A stretch of 64,000 nucleotides of DNA from Flavitalea plasmicola. Its GTDB lineage: Bacteria; Bacteroidota; Bacteroidia; Chitinophagales; Chitinophagaceae. Positions within the stretch are counted from its first letter, which is position 1, and every line of letters starts with the position of its first letter. The DNA is taken from NCBI RefSeq assembly GCF_030546645.1, contig NZ_JAUOTO010000008.1, positions 310,001-374,000 of the forward strand, in the 5' to 3' direction. The translations under genes were made by a program, and so were the position numbers. Under the pieces are notes generated by a model, which ran no database searches, was not told the origin of the DNA, and saw only the letters and a list, made by a program, of their open reading frames with translations. Shown here in pieces: positions 50,102 through 58,669 of this stretch.

Positions 50102-51649
50102 ATGAATCACTATATGAAAATAATAGCCTGGGTGCTTACCATCTCTATTTTGTCAGGCTGTTCCAAATTTTTAGACCGTCCCCTGGAAAATCGGGGCCAG
50201 GCCACCAAAATCGACTATACCAACCTGTCGAACATGTACCAACCCGTCTCCGGCGTTTACAGGACCGCCAGCAGCGGGAGTTTTAACAGGTGGATCATCA
50301 CCGCCATGCTCTCCGAACGCAGTGATGACATCGAGCCGGGGAATGATGACGCGGGACAGATCGGCATCCATAATTTCCAGACGGATGTGACGGTGAAGAG
50401 CTATTGGGCCGTAAATGATATGTGGATCAACCTTTACTCCGTGGTATTTGCAGCTAACAGCGCACTGGTCGAACTGGATCAATTTGGTAAGAACATACCC
50501 GCATCCGACGCCGCCAATACGGCGCTTCTCGCACGCTATCGTGCAGAAGTGAGGTTTTTCAGGGCGCTGGCCCATTTTTACATCGGCAGGCAATACGGCG
50601 CCGTACCGATCCTTGGATTGGAAAGCAACGATGTGAAGACGATGGCCAATGCGAAAAAGAGTAGCGTAGAAGACATGAAAAAATATGTAATGGCTGAAAT
50701 GGATACTTGCATCGCCAGCCTGGAAGATAAACGCCCCAACGAGGCAGACCATCTGGGAGGAGTAACCAAATACGCCGCATTGATGTTGAAAGCCAAGGCC
50801 GCAATGGACCTTGCCGGCAATGATAACAACAACGCTAACTGGGACGTGGCGCTGGATTGCACCAACCAGATCGTCAACAGTCACAAGTTCACCTTGTTCA
50901 ATGACTATTATCAGCTGTGGAAAAAACCCGGCAAACTCTCCGATGAAGCTATCCTGGAATTCCAATATTCGGATTTTGGCAACCCAACAGGCGATATTGT
51001 AACATCAGGAGCAAACCCCGGTGAAACCTGGGCCAATTTCTTCCTCTTCCAGGCGCCGGAAAATACGTTCGGAGGTGTGATCAGCGGACCGGGTTGGATG
51101 GTCCCCACGCAAAAAGCGGTTGATTTCCTGACAGCCCGCAATGACGTGATCCGGAAAAAAACGGCCATTCAGTATTGCGGCGTAGACGGCGACATCAATA
51201 CATTCGTTGTTACACCCGACGGCGATAAAGTATCTGGCAATGCCGGGAGGAAAAAGTATTTTAATGGTAAAGCCTACTTTCCAACATCACAAATGACCCC
51301 GGGAAGAGTGGACTACTATGGCGCCAATAATAATATCCACATGCTCCGGTATGCAGAAGTGTTGTTGATGAATGCCGAAGCAAAAATTCGCAAAGGACAG
51401 AACGGAGACGCCCAGATCAACGAGGTCCGCACAAGGGTTGGACTTGCGCCCTTGACGAACGCCACTATAGACCAGTTAATGGATGAACGTCATGCCGAGC
51501 TCATCTGTGAGTGGTGGGGCGAGCGTTTTAATGACCTGCTGCGAACAGACCAGGCTGCCACCGTATTGGCGCCGGGCTTTCAAAAAGGCAAAAGTGAATA
51601 CATCCCCATTCCGCAAGCGCAGGAAGATGTAAATTCAAATCTTAAATAG
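50102..51649 (+). CDS. SusD/RagB-family lipoprotein of the GH16 locus
   Basis: 515 residues from MNHYMKIIAWVLTISILSGC (50102; a TTG two codons before is unlikely), with the lipobox ILSGCSKFLD. The helical SusD body shows ARYRAEVRFFRALAHFYIGR, and the C-terminal part has MLRYAEVLLMNAEAKIRKGQ and MDERHAELICEWWGERFNDL, ending YIPIPQAQEDVNSNLK. Surface lid of the SusC encoded 34 nt upstream. The locus's GH16 suggests a beta-1,3/1,4-glucan as cargo. Confidence 0.93.
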   Translation: MNHYMKIIAWVLTISILSGCSKFLDRPLENRGQATKIDYTNLSNMYQPVSGVYRTASSGSFNRWIITAMLSERSDDIEPGNDDAGQIGIHNFQTDVTVKSYWAVNDMWINLYSVVFAANSALVELDQFGKNIPASDAANTALLARYRAEVRFFRALAHFYIGRQYGAVPILGLESNDVKTMANAKKSSVEDMKKYVMAEMDTCIASLEDKRPNEADHLGGVTKYAALMLKAKAAMDLAGNDNNNANWDVALDCTNQIVNSHKFTLFNDYYQLWKKPGKLSDEAILEFQYSDFGNPTGDIVTSGANPGETWANFFLFQAPENTFGGVISGPGWMVPTQKAVDFLTARNDVIRKKTAIQYCGVDGDINTFVVTPDGDKVSGNAGRKKYFNGKAYFPTSQMTPGRVDYYGANNNIHMLRYAEVLLMNAEAKIRKGQNGDAQINEVRTRVGLAPLTNATIDQLMDERHAELICEWWGERFNDLLRTDQAATVLAPGFQKGKSEYIPIPQAQEDVNSNLK

Positions 51650-51657
51650 TATATCAG

Positions 51658-51699
51658 AAGCCCGGCGTAAAATAAATTCCGTTTTCGCCGGGCTTTTTT
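51658..51699 (+). terminator. Terminator between susD and GH16
   Basis: Stem AGCCCGGCG (51659-51667) / CGCCGGGCT (51686-51694), loop of 18 nt, then a T tract (51695-51699). Its tail ends 12 nt before the GH16 ATG, so part of the transcript must read through or GH16 has its own unseen promoter. Confidence 0.8.
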
Positions 51700-51711
51700 A
51701 AAACCCTCACC

Positions 51712-52551
51712 ATGCAGAGTTCCCTACGGCGGCTCGCGCTCGCATTGAGCGCACCAACCTTACTTTGTCTGATCAGCAACAACGCTCAAAGTCAAACGAT
51801 CTTCTTTGATGACTTTTCCGGCTCGAAGCTGGATAGGTCCAAATGGAATGTAGAGATCACGGGTCATACCAATAACAGCGAGCAACAGGCCTACGTGGAT
51901 TCCTCAGCCACCGTCTATCTTGATAAAGGCGCTCTCGTAATACAACCGAGATACGCTCCGGGCTTTAAAACCCCGGAAGGAAGATCATTCGATTTTATCT
52001 CAGGCAGGATCAACACCAGCAAAAAACTGGAGTTTACTTACGGAGAATTTTCCGCCAGGATCAAACTGACAGCAGGCGCCGGCCTCTGGCCCGCCTGGTG
52101 GTTGCTGGGGAACGGTGACTGGCCCGAATCGGGTGAGATCGACATCATGGAATTCATAGGGGAAAAAGACTGGGCCAGCGCAGCCGTACATGGCCCTGGC
52201 TACAGCGGAGAAACACCCTTTGTAAACCGCCTTTACTTCACAGGCAAAAATGATGTCACCCAATGGCATATATATGCGGTGGATTGGACGCCGGACAGCC
52301 TGGTATTCAAATATGATGGCATCCCCATGTTCAGGGTAACACGCTCCATGGCGGAACACTATGGAAGATGGAGCTTCGACACCCCTGAATACCTTGTCCT
52401 GAATTTTGCGCTGGGTGGCGCATATCCTGCAAAGATCAATGGCGTCAAAGAACCTTATTACGGCCTGCCCGCAGCAACCGTAGAGGCCATCAAGCGCAAT
52501 CAATGCAAGATCATGGTGGACTGGGTAAAAGTGGAGAAGAAAAAGTCGTGA
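51712..52551 (+). CDS. GH16 endo-beta-glucanase (laminarinase/lichenase type)
   Basis: 279 residues with a Sec signal (LALSAPTLLCLISNNAQSQ). The GH16 jelly roll runs to the C-terminus: FFDDFSGSKLDRSKWNVEIT, GEFSARIKLTAGAGLWPAWW, and the catalytic GEIDIMEFIG with nucleophile Glu142, Asp144 and acid/base Glu147. Later AAVHGPGYSG, WHIYAVDWTPDSLVFKYDG and LNFALGGAYP are family landmarks. The inserted residue in EIDIMEF (beta-bulge form) is usual for laminarinases. Predicted periplasmic or surface enzyme that cuts the glucan taken up by the neighbouring SusC/SusD. Confidence 0.92.
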   Translation: MQSSLRRLALALSAPTLLCLISNNAQSQTIFFDDFSGSKLDRSKWNVEITGHTNNSEQQAYVDSSATVYLDKGALVIQPRYAPGFKTPEGRSFDFISGRINTSKKLEFTYGEFSARIKLTAGAGLWPAWWLLGNGDWPESGEIDIMEFIGEKDWASAAVHGPGYSGETPFVNRLYFTGKNDVTQWHIYAVDWTPDSLVFKYDGIPMFRVTRSMAEHYGRWSFDTPEYLVLNFALGGAYPAKINGVKEPYYGLPAATVEAIKRNQCKIMVDWVKVEKKKS

Positions 52552-52555
52552 TCTT

Positions 52556-53080
52556 TTAGACCCCTCCACAGAAATCCAGTTCAGGAACGGAAAAGTCCCC
52601 CTCAACTGTTTCTATCAAAAAATTCCAATCAAAAAGTTTTTTCATTATCGCGAGCCTCTCTTTTTGTTTTAGATGAGGATTTAACCGCGCATAATTATAC
52701 TTCTTTGAGACATAGAAATAATGGTTAAAAAAAGCTTTTTTTCCCCTTGCTGCAGCGGCAACTACTTTCCTGTCTTCCTGTAACACAACGGCATTCATCC
52801 TTACCAGTTCCCCAGAGTCAAGATCGATCGCCCCCTTTTGCTCTATCATGTTCTTAACATAATATTTATACTTTCCCATATTATTATAGACGCTATCCTT
52901 ACTTTTCATAACATTATGCAGGTCATCATTCAAAACCAGGACCTCCTTCTCTTTTTTATCAATGTTGACTTTTACGACAAGAAAGAATTTTGCCGAACTT
53001 TCGCTTTCTAACACTCTATCGAGATATTTGTCCCGGCAATTTTGTGTGATCAGGAAGGCTATTAAAAGTATATTGATCAT
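52556..53080 (-). CDS. Hypothetical protein
   Basis: 174 residues with a short hydrophobic N-terminus (MINILLIAFLITQNCRD), where a lipid Cys at 15 is possible. The rest is rich in Lys, Asp and Asn with no motif I recognise (EKEVLVLNDDLHNVMKSKDS, KKAFFNHYFYVSKKYNYARL). It is visibly more A+T-rich than its neighbours, which may mean recent acquisition. It follows the globin gene on the same strand at 27 nt and meets GH16 tail to tail. Confidence 0.55.
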   Translation of the reverse strand: MINILLIAFLITQNCRDKYLDRVLESESSAKFFLVVKVNIDKKEKEVLVLNDDLHNVMKSKDSVYNNMGKYKYYVKNMIEQKGAIDLDSGELVRMNAVVLQEDRKVVAAAARGKKAFFNHYFYVSKKYNYARLNPHLKQKERLAIMKKLFDWNFLIETVEGDFSVPELDFCGGV

Positions 53081-53107
53081 AAAAAAATATTTAATATTTC
53101 TTGCCTT

Positions 53108-53536
53108 TCAGAAGCTCTTCGATCTTATATGTTTGACCGCATGGATCATAGTGGAAGACAGTTTGACATAGCACAACATCCATGCTTCTTTCAGTTCATC
53201 GTTCCATTTGTCCCCCAGGCTCTTTTCCAACGTCCAAAGCAATGCCTCTCCCACATCTGCAAAATGCTCCGGCCTTACGCCATAGTTATTATGCCGTTGG
53301 GCAAGCTTTACAATATTTTCCACGATCTCCTCCATGACATCCAGCTTTTCAATGACATGATCCAATATAGTCAATAGCTTCCTTGACTGCTCCGGAACAG
53401 GCCGGTGAAACATACGCCTCACGCCGGGAGCCGTCTCAAACAGGCGGTTGTAAAACAGGGTTCCAACGATGTCAGGATCGATGGCAGCGACCTTAAGCCA
53501 GGACGATCTCACCAGCTCCACTTGTTTCGGTGTCAT
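53108..53536 (-). CDS. Single-domain bacterial globin
   Basis: 142 residues, three-over-three globin fold like the globin part of flavohaemoglobins and Vitreoscilla haemoglobin. Proximal haem His82 in KLAQRHNNYGVRPEHFADVG; the likely distal E7 residue is Gln50 (PVPEQSRKLLTIL). Helix A-C begins TPKQVELVRSSWLKV and LFYNRLFETAPGVRRMF. Ends without a reductase domain. Likely binds O2 or NO; the gene sits by an A+T-rich hypothetical gene and an ECF42 sigma. Confidence 0.9.
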   Translation of the reverse strand: MTPKQVELVRSSWLKVAAIDPDIVGTLFYNRLFETAPGVRRMFHRPVPEQSRKLLTILDHVIEKLDVMEEIVENIVKLAQRHNNYGVRPEHFADVGEALLWTLEKSLGDKWNDELKEAWMLCYVKLSSTMIHAVKHIRSKSF

Positions 53537-53714
53537 TACATTATAGTTTAAAGAGTTGCTACAAAAGCCGAAATCAAAATTAACGACTAAGTGATATGAT
53601 AAACCCTACCCGAACAGTATAGTAATGAAGCAACCCCTTTAGTTAGTTGAAACAAACCTTTCATAAAAAGATAAATGCCGATGGGAGCAACAGGATGTGA
53701 CATATTTTTAATTT

Positions 53715-54965
53715 TTATCTTTCCGGCATCCGGAGCAGGTTGTCTATCTTTTCCTGGATGTCCTGTCTCTCCGTCTGGGTCTTGGCCAGGGAATAAGCCT
53801 TTTGGAAGTTGGACTTGGCCTTCTCGTTGTCCAGGCCTTTATAAAGCTCTCCCAGCAGTATATAATAAAAATGGTTACTATCTAATTTTAGCTTCTCGGC
53901 GGCTATCAGGGCTTCCTGCCGCCCATTGGCTTTATAGAGGGCAAAGGTCCGGTTGAGGGCAACACTGGGTGAATAATTCACCAGCAGCAGCTGATTGTAT
54001 AAGTCGAGGATGTTCTCCCATTTTTCCTGTGTGTCCTCTTTCATGCTATGCCACCAGGCAATCCTCGCCTCCAGATGGTAAGAGCTGACCTCGCTGCCCT
54101 CCGCCGAAAGATACAAAAAATGTTTGCCCTGATCTATCAGCTCCCCATCCCATAGCGCTTCGTCCTGCTGTTCGTAGAGGACCAGCGTATGCCCACTGGC
54201 CTGCCTGGCGCTGAACCGGGAAGCATGAAAGCACATCAGCGCGATCAAAGCATTGGTCTTTGGTAAATTGGTTCTTTCAAATCCCGTCAGCATGAGGCCC
54301 AGCCGCAATGCCTCAAAACAAAGATCCTTTCGCAGTATCTGATTTTGAGTCTTGGAATAATATCCTTCACTAAAAAGCAAGTAAATAATATGCAATACAT
54401 TATCCAGGCGGGAAACGATCTGATCTTCCGGAGGCAGCTCCATCTTTACTTTTTCGGTGCGCAGTTTCTCCTTTGCCCTGAACAGTCTTTTATTGATGGT
54501 GTCCTTATTGGACAAAAAGGCTTCGGCGATCTCATCTATCCCAAAGCCGCAAAGTATGCGTAAAGCCAACCCGATTTGTGCCTCACTGGCAATGGCTGGA
54601 TTACAAACGGCAAAAAGCATCTGTACCTGACTGTCCCTGATATTCTGCTGGGAAAAATTCAGCTCCTCGATCCCCACGCTTTTCTCCTGCCTCGCCGTCA
54701 GCTCCGGGATTACTTTCTTCCGGAGTATCTTATCCCTTCTGAAATAATACAGCGTCTTTTGCCTGGCCACCGCATAGAGCCACGCGGTTGGGTTGGGAGG
54801 CAACCCTTTCTTTTCCCAGGTCTCTGTAGCCTGCAGGAAAGTCTCGCTGACAATATCCTCCGCTATCTCGATATGCTGTAAACCAAAAAGGCTGCTGATC
54901 ACAGCAACCATTTTGGAGAATTCCTGTTGGAACAGCCGTTTAAGCGATGTTTGCTCGTTTTCCAT
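53715..54965 (-). CDS. ECF42-type RNA polymerase sigma factor with C-terminal TPR-like extension
   Basis: 416 residues, twice the normal ECF length. Region 2 is at about 10-75 (FQQEFSKMVAVISSLFGLQH, AEDIVSETFLQATETW), region 4 at about 110-165 (LRILCGFGIDEIAEAFLSNK, DTINKRLFRAKEKLR). The remainder (from ~180) is the DUF6596/TPR-like extension that characterises ECF42, with YLLFSEGYYS and ARIAWWHSM. ECF42 has no classical anti-sigma; activity depends on this extension and correlates with DGPF (YCII) genes. The DGPF gene is 1 nt away. Confidence 0.92.
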   Translation of the reverse strand: MENEQTSLKRLFQQEFSKMVAVISSLFGLQHIEIAEDIVSETFLQATETWEKKGLPPNPTAWLYAVARQKTLYYFRRDKILRKKVIPELTARQEKSVGIEELNFSQQNIRDSQVQMLFAVCNPAIASEAQIGLALRILCGFGIDEIAEAFLSNKDTINKRLFRAKEKLRTEKVKMELPPEDQIVSRLDNVLHIIYLLFSEGYYSKTQNQILRKDLCFEALRLGLMLTGFERTNLPKTNALIALMCFHASRFSARQASGHTLVLYEQQDEALWDGELIDQGKHFLYLSAEGSEVSSYHLEARIAWWHSMKEDTQEKWENILDLYNQLLLVNYSPSVALNRTFALYKANGRQEALIAAEKLKLDSNHFYYILLGELYKGLDNEKAKSNFQKAYSLAKTQTERQDIQEKIDNLLRMPER

Positions 54966-54966
54966 C

Positions 54967-55305
54967 TTATCCCATAATAGGTCTGATCTCTACACTGCCG
55001 TTGGCATCCAGCGCCGGACAGCCGTGAGCCAATGTGGTGGCTTCCTCTAAACTATCCGCTTTGACGATGAGGAAACTTCCCAGCATCTCCCTGATCTCGA
55101 CAAAGGGGCCATCCGTTACAACACCGCCCGCCTTCAGGACTTTCCCTTCCAGGGCAAGACGACGCCCGTTGCTGGCTATTTTTCCCTGCGCCGCGATGCC
55201 ACCCGCCCAATCCTGCCATTTTTTGGCCAGCGCCTGGAATTCTGCCGCCGATAATTTGCTATAGTCGTAGTTAGGCTGCCGGAATAATAGCATGAACTCT
55301 TTCAT
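54967..55305 (-). CDS. YCII-related DGPF protein, partner of the ECF42 sigma
   Basis: 112 residues from MKEFMLLFRQPNYDY at 55305 (a same-frame Met at 55350 would lie in the leader). The YCII fold shows GGVVTDGPFVEIREML, whose DGPF is the family signature, and FLIVKADSLEEATTLAHGCP. Its stop is one base before the sigma start, so they are one transcript. Known as the partner of ECF42; substrate unknown. Confidence 0.9.
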   Translation of the reverse strand: MKEFMLLFRQPNYDYSKLSAAEFQALAKKWQDWAGGIAAQGKIASNGRRLALEGKVLKAGGVVTDGPFVEIREMLGSFLIVKADSLEEATTLAHGCPALDANGSVEIRPIMG

Positions 55306-55390
55306 TTTGTTTTTTTTAGTTGTGAAAAAAAGGTTCTGTATATACTCCAATAATGACCGGGGGCAGCGAAATTGGACATCGCCGGCAAAA

Positions 55391-56029
55391 TTATTTTAAT
55401 TTCTTCTCCTGAACGCCAGACAAGCTTATTTTTCCATCTTCTCCTATTTTCCCGGCCTTCCACCGGATATATTTTTTCATTGTACTCTTCTTCGGTCCGG
55501 ATTCATCGCACGTACAGCTCTTAATGGAGTCTACCGAATAAATGCTCCTGTCTTTTTTGATATAGATATACTCATCACAGGTAAAACAACAGTCGGAACC
55601 ACATCCTCCCACGCCTAAATGCTGCTCGCTGATCTTCAGACCGCCTTTTGTAAAAGTTGTCAGAACAGGGTCATAGATCTCGGCGGGAGCAAGCCAGACC
55701 AGTTGGATATTGCCGGACGTATCTGGCAGCATCCCATAGGCCCAGGTCTCATTGGGATAACCTGAGTTGATAAATATACTGTCTTTCCCCGCGATCGGCC
55801 TGTAACCAGTCGTTGACTGAATATCCAATGTCTTGATGGCCAGGGGCAAGGTCAGTGGCTTGAATTTTTTAATGAATCTTTCGAAAAGCGCTTTCCTGCT
55901 CACATCCTGGGGCGGTTTCTTGTTATTGGAGATCGTTTTTCCGTGATGCTTGTTATTTGGCTTGTCTTCCTCGCAGCTCAGGGCGCCAACAAATAATAAA
56001 AAATAAATAAGGGTCAAAGTTTTATTCAT
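55391..56029 (-). CDS. Cysteine-rich hypothetical lipoprotein
   Basis: 212 residues, lipobox FVGALSCEED (Cys at 19) then a Lys/Asn-rich linker. The domain that follows (~60-212) is unrecognised, with WAYGMLPDTSGNIQLVWLAP and a cluster of cysteines at about residues 143-155 (GGCGSDCCFTCDE) and later SCTCDES. This could hold a metal or a disulphide knot. Divergent from the lipocalin-like gene with only 41 nt between starts. Confidence 0.65.
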   Translation of the reverse strand: MNKTLTLIYFLLFVGALSCEEDKPNNKHHGKTISNNKKPPQDVSRKALFERFIKKFKPLTLPLAIKTLDIQSTTGYRPIAGKDSIFINSGYPNETWAYGMLPDTSGNIQLVWLAPAEIYDPVLTTFTKGGLKISEQHLGVGGCGSDCCFTCDEYIYIKKDRSIYSVDSIKSCTCDESGPKKSTMKKYIRWKAGKIGEDGKISLSGVQEKKLK

Positions 56030-56070
56030 AAATTCCTGTCTATCGAACCGCTAATGTATATATTTATCCT

Positions 56071-56523
56071 ATGAAAAGTAACATCCTAACCATCGTATTG
56101 CCATTTTGCCTTCTTTTTGCCTGCAAACCACAGCCGGCTTCCACCGTCAATATTATTGGCACCTGGAGACTGGTATCAGGCACCACTATTACCAGGGGTG
56201 TCAGCACGTTCACCGACTACACGAAGGAAACCAACATGATTAAGATCATCAATGGTTCGCACTTTTCTTTCTTAAAACATGACCTGAATAGCCCAAAGGA
56301 TTCCTCCAATCACTTTGATGCGGGCGGAGGCAGCTATAGCCTGGTGGGCAATCAATATACGGAGCACCTGGATTATTATGGCGACCGCAACTGGGAAGGC
56401 AAAACCTTCCTGTTTACTGTCAGTATCAGCAATGACACCCTTGTCCAGCGGGGGATGGAAAAAGTGGAAAAAGAAGGCATCGACCGGGAGATCATTGAAA
56501 GATATGTCCGGGAGACAAAATAA
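56071..56523 (+). CDS. Small lipocalin-like lipoprotein
   Basis: 150 residues. Lipobox LLFACKPQ (Cys at about 17) with a short signal. The body starts NIIGTWRLVSGTTIT, the common opening of the small lipocalin-like calycin family, and continues with eight short strands (SHFSFLKHD, GGSYSLVGNQYTEHLDYY, KTFLFTVSISNDTLVQRG). Ligand unknown. A single gene between minus-strand genes. Confidence 0.7.
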   Translation: MKSNILTIVLPFCLLFACKPQPASTVNIIGTWRLVSGTTITRGVSTFTDYTKETNMIKIINGSHFSFLKHDLNSPKDSSNHFDAGGGSYSLVGNQYTEHLDYYGDRNWEGKTFLFTVSISNDTLVQRGMEKVEKEGIDREIIERYVRETK

Positions 56524-56552
56524 GCCGCGATGGCTAACGTAACAGGAGTAGG

Positions 56553-57248
56553 TCAAATGGCCATTCCATTCCTATCCGTCACCAGCACTTCGCTCATATG
56601 ATCGAAGAAGGGACGCATTGCTTTAAAGGTGAGGTTGGCCTCCTTTAAGAAATCCTTGGCTAATACCTCCTTGTCCGAAAATGGCCTTATAAGCAAGAAC
56701 TGTTTATAACGCAGCAGGTCGATGGCCTCATGGCCGGCATCAAACCCCTGCGGGGCCGTTTTCAGCTGCTCACCCTGCAACGTTTTGAACATGGATACAA
56801 AGGTCTTGTTCTTTAATATTTTCCGTAAAGGTGCGGCATCAAATGCAATGTCATCCCGGATCCGTCGCAGATCCTGGGGAACAGGCCCCCAAAAACCTCC
56901 TGCGATATAGGTGTTACCCGGCTCGATATGAAAATGATATCCGCCCCGGCGATATTTGGTGGCGCGTCTGAAGCTGCCGCTCCAGTGTGTCTTATAAGGC
57001 GTCTTATCGCTGGAAAAACGGGTATCCCTATAGATCCGGTACAAGCTCTTTTTCCCCGAGGGCGTCTCTATCATGTCATGCACGTTCAAATGCCTCAACA
57101 GCCCCTCGGCAAAGGCTTCCACCAGTAATAATTCCTTTTGGAACGCGGCCTTATGCGCGTTGAACCATTCCCTGTTATTATTTTTCTTCAGCTTATTTAA
57201 AAAATCAAAACCAGATTGATATATAAATAGCGCTTCCTTTTTTTGCAT
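56553..57248 (-). CDS. DUF2461 family protein
   Basis: 231 residues from ATG at 57248 (MQKKEALFIYQSGFDFLNKL; a TTG two codons before is excluded by the promoter). Family core: NNREWFNAHKAAFQKELLLV, YRDTRFSSDKTPYKTHWSGS, and YHFHIEPGNTYIAGGFWGPV. Members are intracellular proteins of unknown function. The promoter overlaps the 3' end of the SusD gene on the same strand. Confidence 0.9.
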   Translation of the reverse strand: MQKKEALFIYQSGFDFLNKLKKNNNREWFNAHKAAFQKELLLVEAFAEGLLRHLNVHDMIETPSGKKSLYRIYRDTRFSSDKTPYKTHWSGSFRRATKYRRGGYHFHIEPGNTYIAGGFWGPVPQDLRRIRDDIAFDAAPLRKILKNKTFVSMFKTLQGEQLKTAPQGFDAGHEAIDLLRYKQFLLIRPFSDKEVLAKDFLKEANLTFKAMRPFFDHMSEVLVTDRNGMAI

Positions 57249-57251
57249 TGA

Positions 57252-57285
57252 CAAAAATAGCCATTCCCGCTTTATTTATCCCAAA
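57252..57285 (-). promoter_or_regulatory. Leaderless-type promoter of the DUF2461 gene
   Basis: On the minus strand, TTTG (57285-57282), 22 nt, TATTTTTG (57259-57252), then TCA and the ATG at 57248. The octamer and spacing are identical to the promoter at 39448-39481. The -33 box lies inside the last codons of susD. Confidence 0.5.
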
Positions 57286-58633
57286 AGACCTTCGGGCTGA
57301 ACAAGGTCACCGATGCCGGTACATTCGCCTTATTATACGAATATTCTGTCTGCGGGTACAGCAGCCGCCGGGGCACGCTGGTCCCAGTCACAGGCGTCAG
57401 CGCCGGACTATTGGTCCTTCTCCATAACGTCCATGCCTCGGGGTTCAGGTAGAGGGCCAGGTATCCCTGGGTGGCGATCTGGGCGATGGCAGCGTCCACA
57501 TTGCCGGGCAATGTCCCGTTGGCTGCCAGATAAGCGGTAATATCCGCGTCCTTTACGCCCAGTTTGCTCATATTCGCCGTGATGGCCGCTTGGTAAAAAG
57601 CCTGTGCGGCCGCAATACTTCCGCCGTTCCTCAGCACACTCTCTGCCGTGGCAAACTGCAGCTCGTCATAAGTGATCAATTCGACCGGCGCGTCCGTCAC
57701 GCCATAGTACAACAAGGCATCCTTTTTCGACGTGTCGATCAGGATCGGCAGCCGGGGGTCATGCAGGTCCTTCATCATTTTAGCCACGTTCCCCGAGGAG
57801 AAGCCGATCTGCCCGCTTCGCTGCTGGTTGAACTGGTACCAGGGATTGGCGGTGGTTTCCGTGCTTCCAAACACATATCTCGCATTATCTCCATTGCCCG
57901 TAAATGAATGGGCGATCTCCTCCAGTGCATTCGCCGCCATGGCAGCGTCGCCTTTGGACTGGTGTATGAAAAGACGGGCCTTGATGGCATGTGCGAACTT
58001 GATCCATTTACCTGAATTGCCTCCATATAATGCATCTTCGTCTCCCGGAACCAGCGCTCCCGGGTCAGCGTTGTTTAAATGCGCGATCCCATCTTCCAGG
58101 AGTCTGCCGATGGTGTCGTACAATTGCTTGTCGCTATCGAATGCCGGCTTCAGGTTGCCCGCCCCCTGCAAAGCCTTGGAATAAGGGACAGAACCCCAGG
58201 TATCAACAGTTACCTGTAGTACATAGGCCCGGAGGATACGGGCGACCCCGGCATAGGCATGGTACCCTTTGGCCTCAGACATTTGCAGCAGGATATTATC
58301 ATTTTCAAGGACAGCCGTATAGATATTAGCCCAGACATTATCGAAATCCTGAGAGGTATAGATGTACTTGTAATATCCATCGGCCTGGTTGCCGATGCCT
58401 TTCACCTGCTGGATGTTCAGGGAGCTGAATCGGGACAGGTCTCCTCCCTGCAGGTAGCCTATGGCAGATTCGATGGGCGGCAACAGCACACCCGGTACAA
58501 TGCTCGCGGAGGAAGGCGCATTGGGATTGACGTTCACATCCGAATAAAATGATTTCTTACAGGATGCTGCTCCCAGTAAAACAAGGATCAGCACGCAGAT
58601 CACTGACTGCTTATAATTGTGCTCGACTTTCAT
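57272..58633 (-). CDS. SusD-like nutrient-binding lipoprotein (SusD_2 branch)
   Basis: 453 residues, lipobox LVLLGAASCKKSF (Cys ~25). Belongs to the SusD_2/SusD-like set that starts DVNVNPNAPSSASIVPGVLL and has FDNVWANIYTAVLENDNIL and LRAYVLQVTVDTWGSVPYSK; the C-terminal half has NPEAWTLWRRTNSPALTPV and ends with VPASVTLFSPKVFWDK. This branch is usually tied to peptide or unknown-substrate SusCs rather than starch-like systems. It starts 36 nt after the SusC stop. Confidence 0.9.
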   Translation of the reverse strand: MKVEHNYKQSVICVLILVLLGAASCKKSFYSDVNVNPNAPSSASIVPGVLLPPIESAIGYLQGGDLSRFSSLNIQQVKGIGNQADGYYKYIYTSQDFDNVWANIYTAVLENDNILLQMSEAKGYHAYAGVARILRAYVLQVTVDTWGSVPYSKALQGAGNLKPAFDSDKQLYDTIGRLLEDGIAHLNNADPGALVPGDEDALYGGNSGKWIKFAHAIKARLFIHQSKGDAAMAANALEEIAHSFTGNGDNARYVFGSTETTANPWYQFNQQRSGQIGFSSGNVAKMMKDLHDPRLPILIDTSKKDALLYYGVTDAPVELITYDELQFATAESVLRNGGSIAAAQAFYQAAITANMSKLGVKDADITAYLAANGTLPGNVDAAIAQIATQGYLALYLNPEAWTLWRRTNSPALTPVTGTSVPRRLLYPQTEYSYNKANVPASVTLFSPKVFWDK

Positions 58634-58669
58634 AATTTTTATTTTTCTGTTTTTACAGTTCCCCGTTAA

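Noticed and set aside
50171-50965. 264-codon open frame opposite susD
   Set aside because: Antisense shadow of a lipoprotein gene with full SusD motifs.
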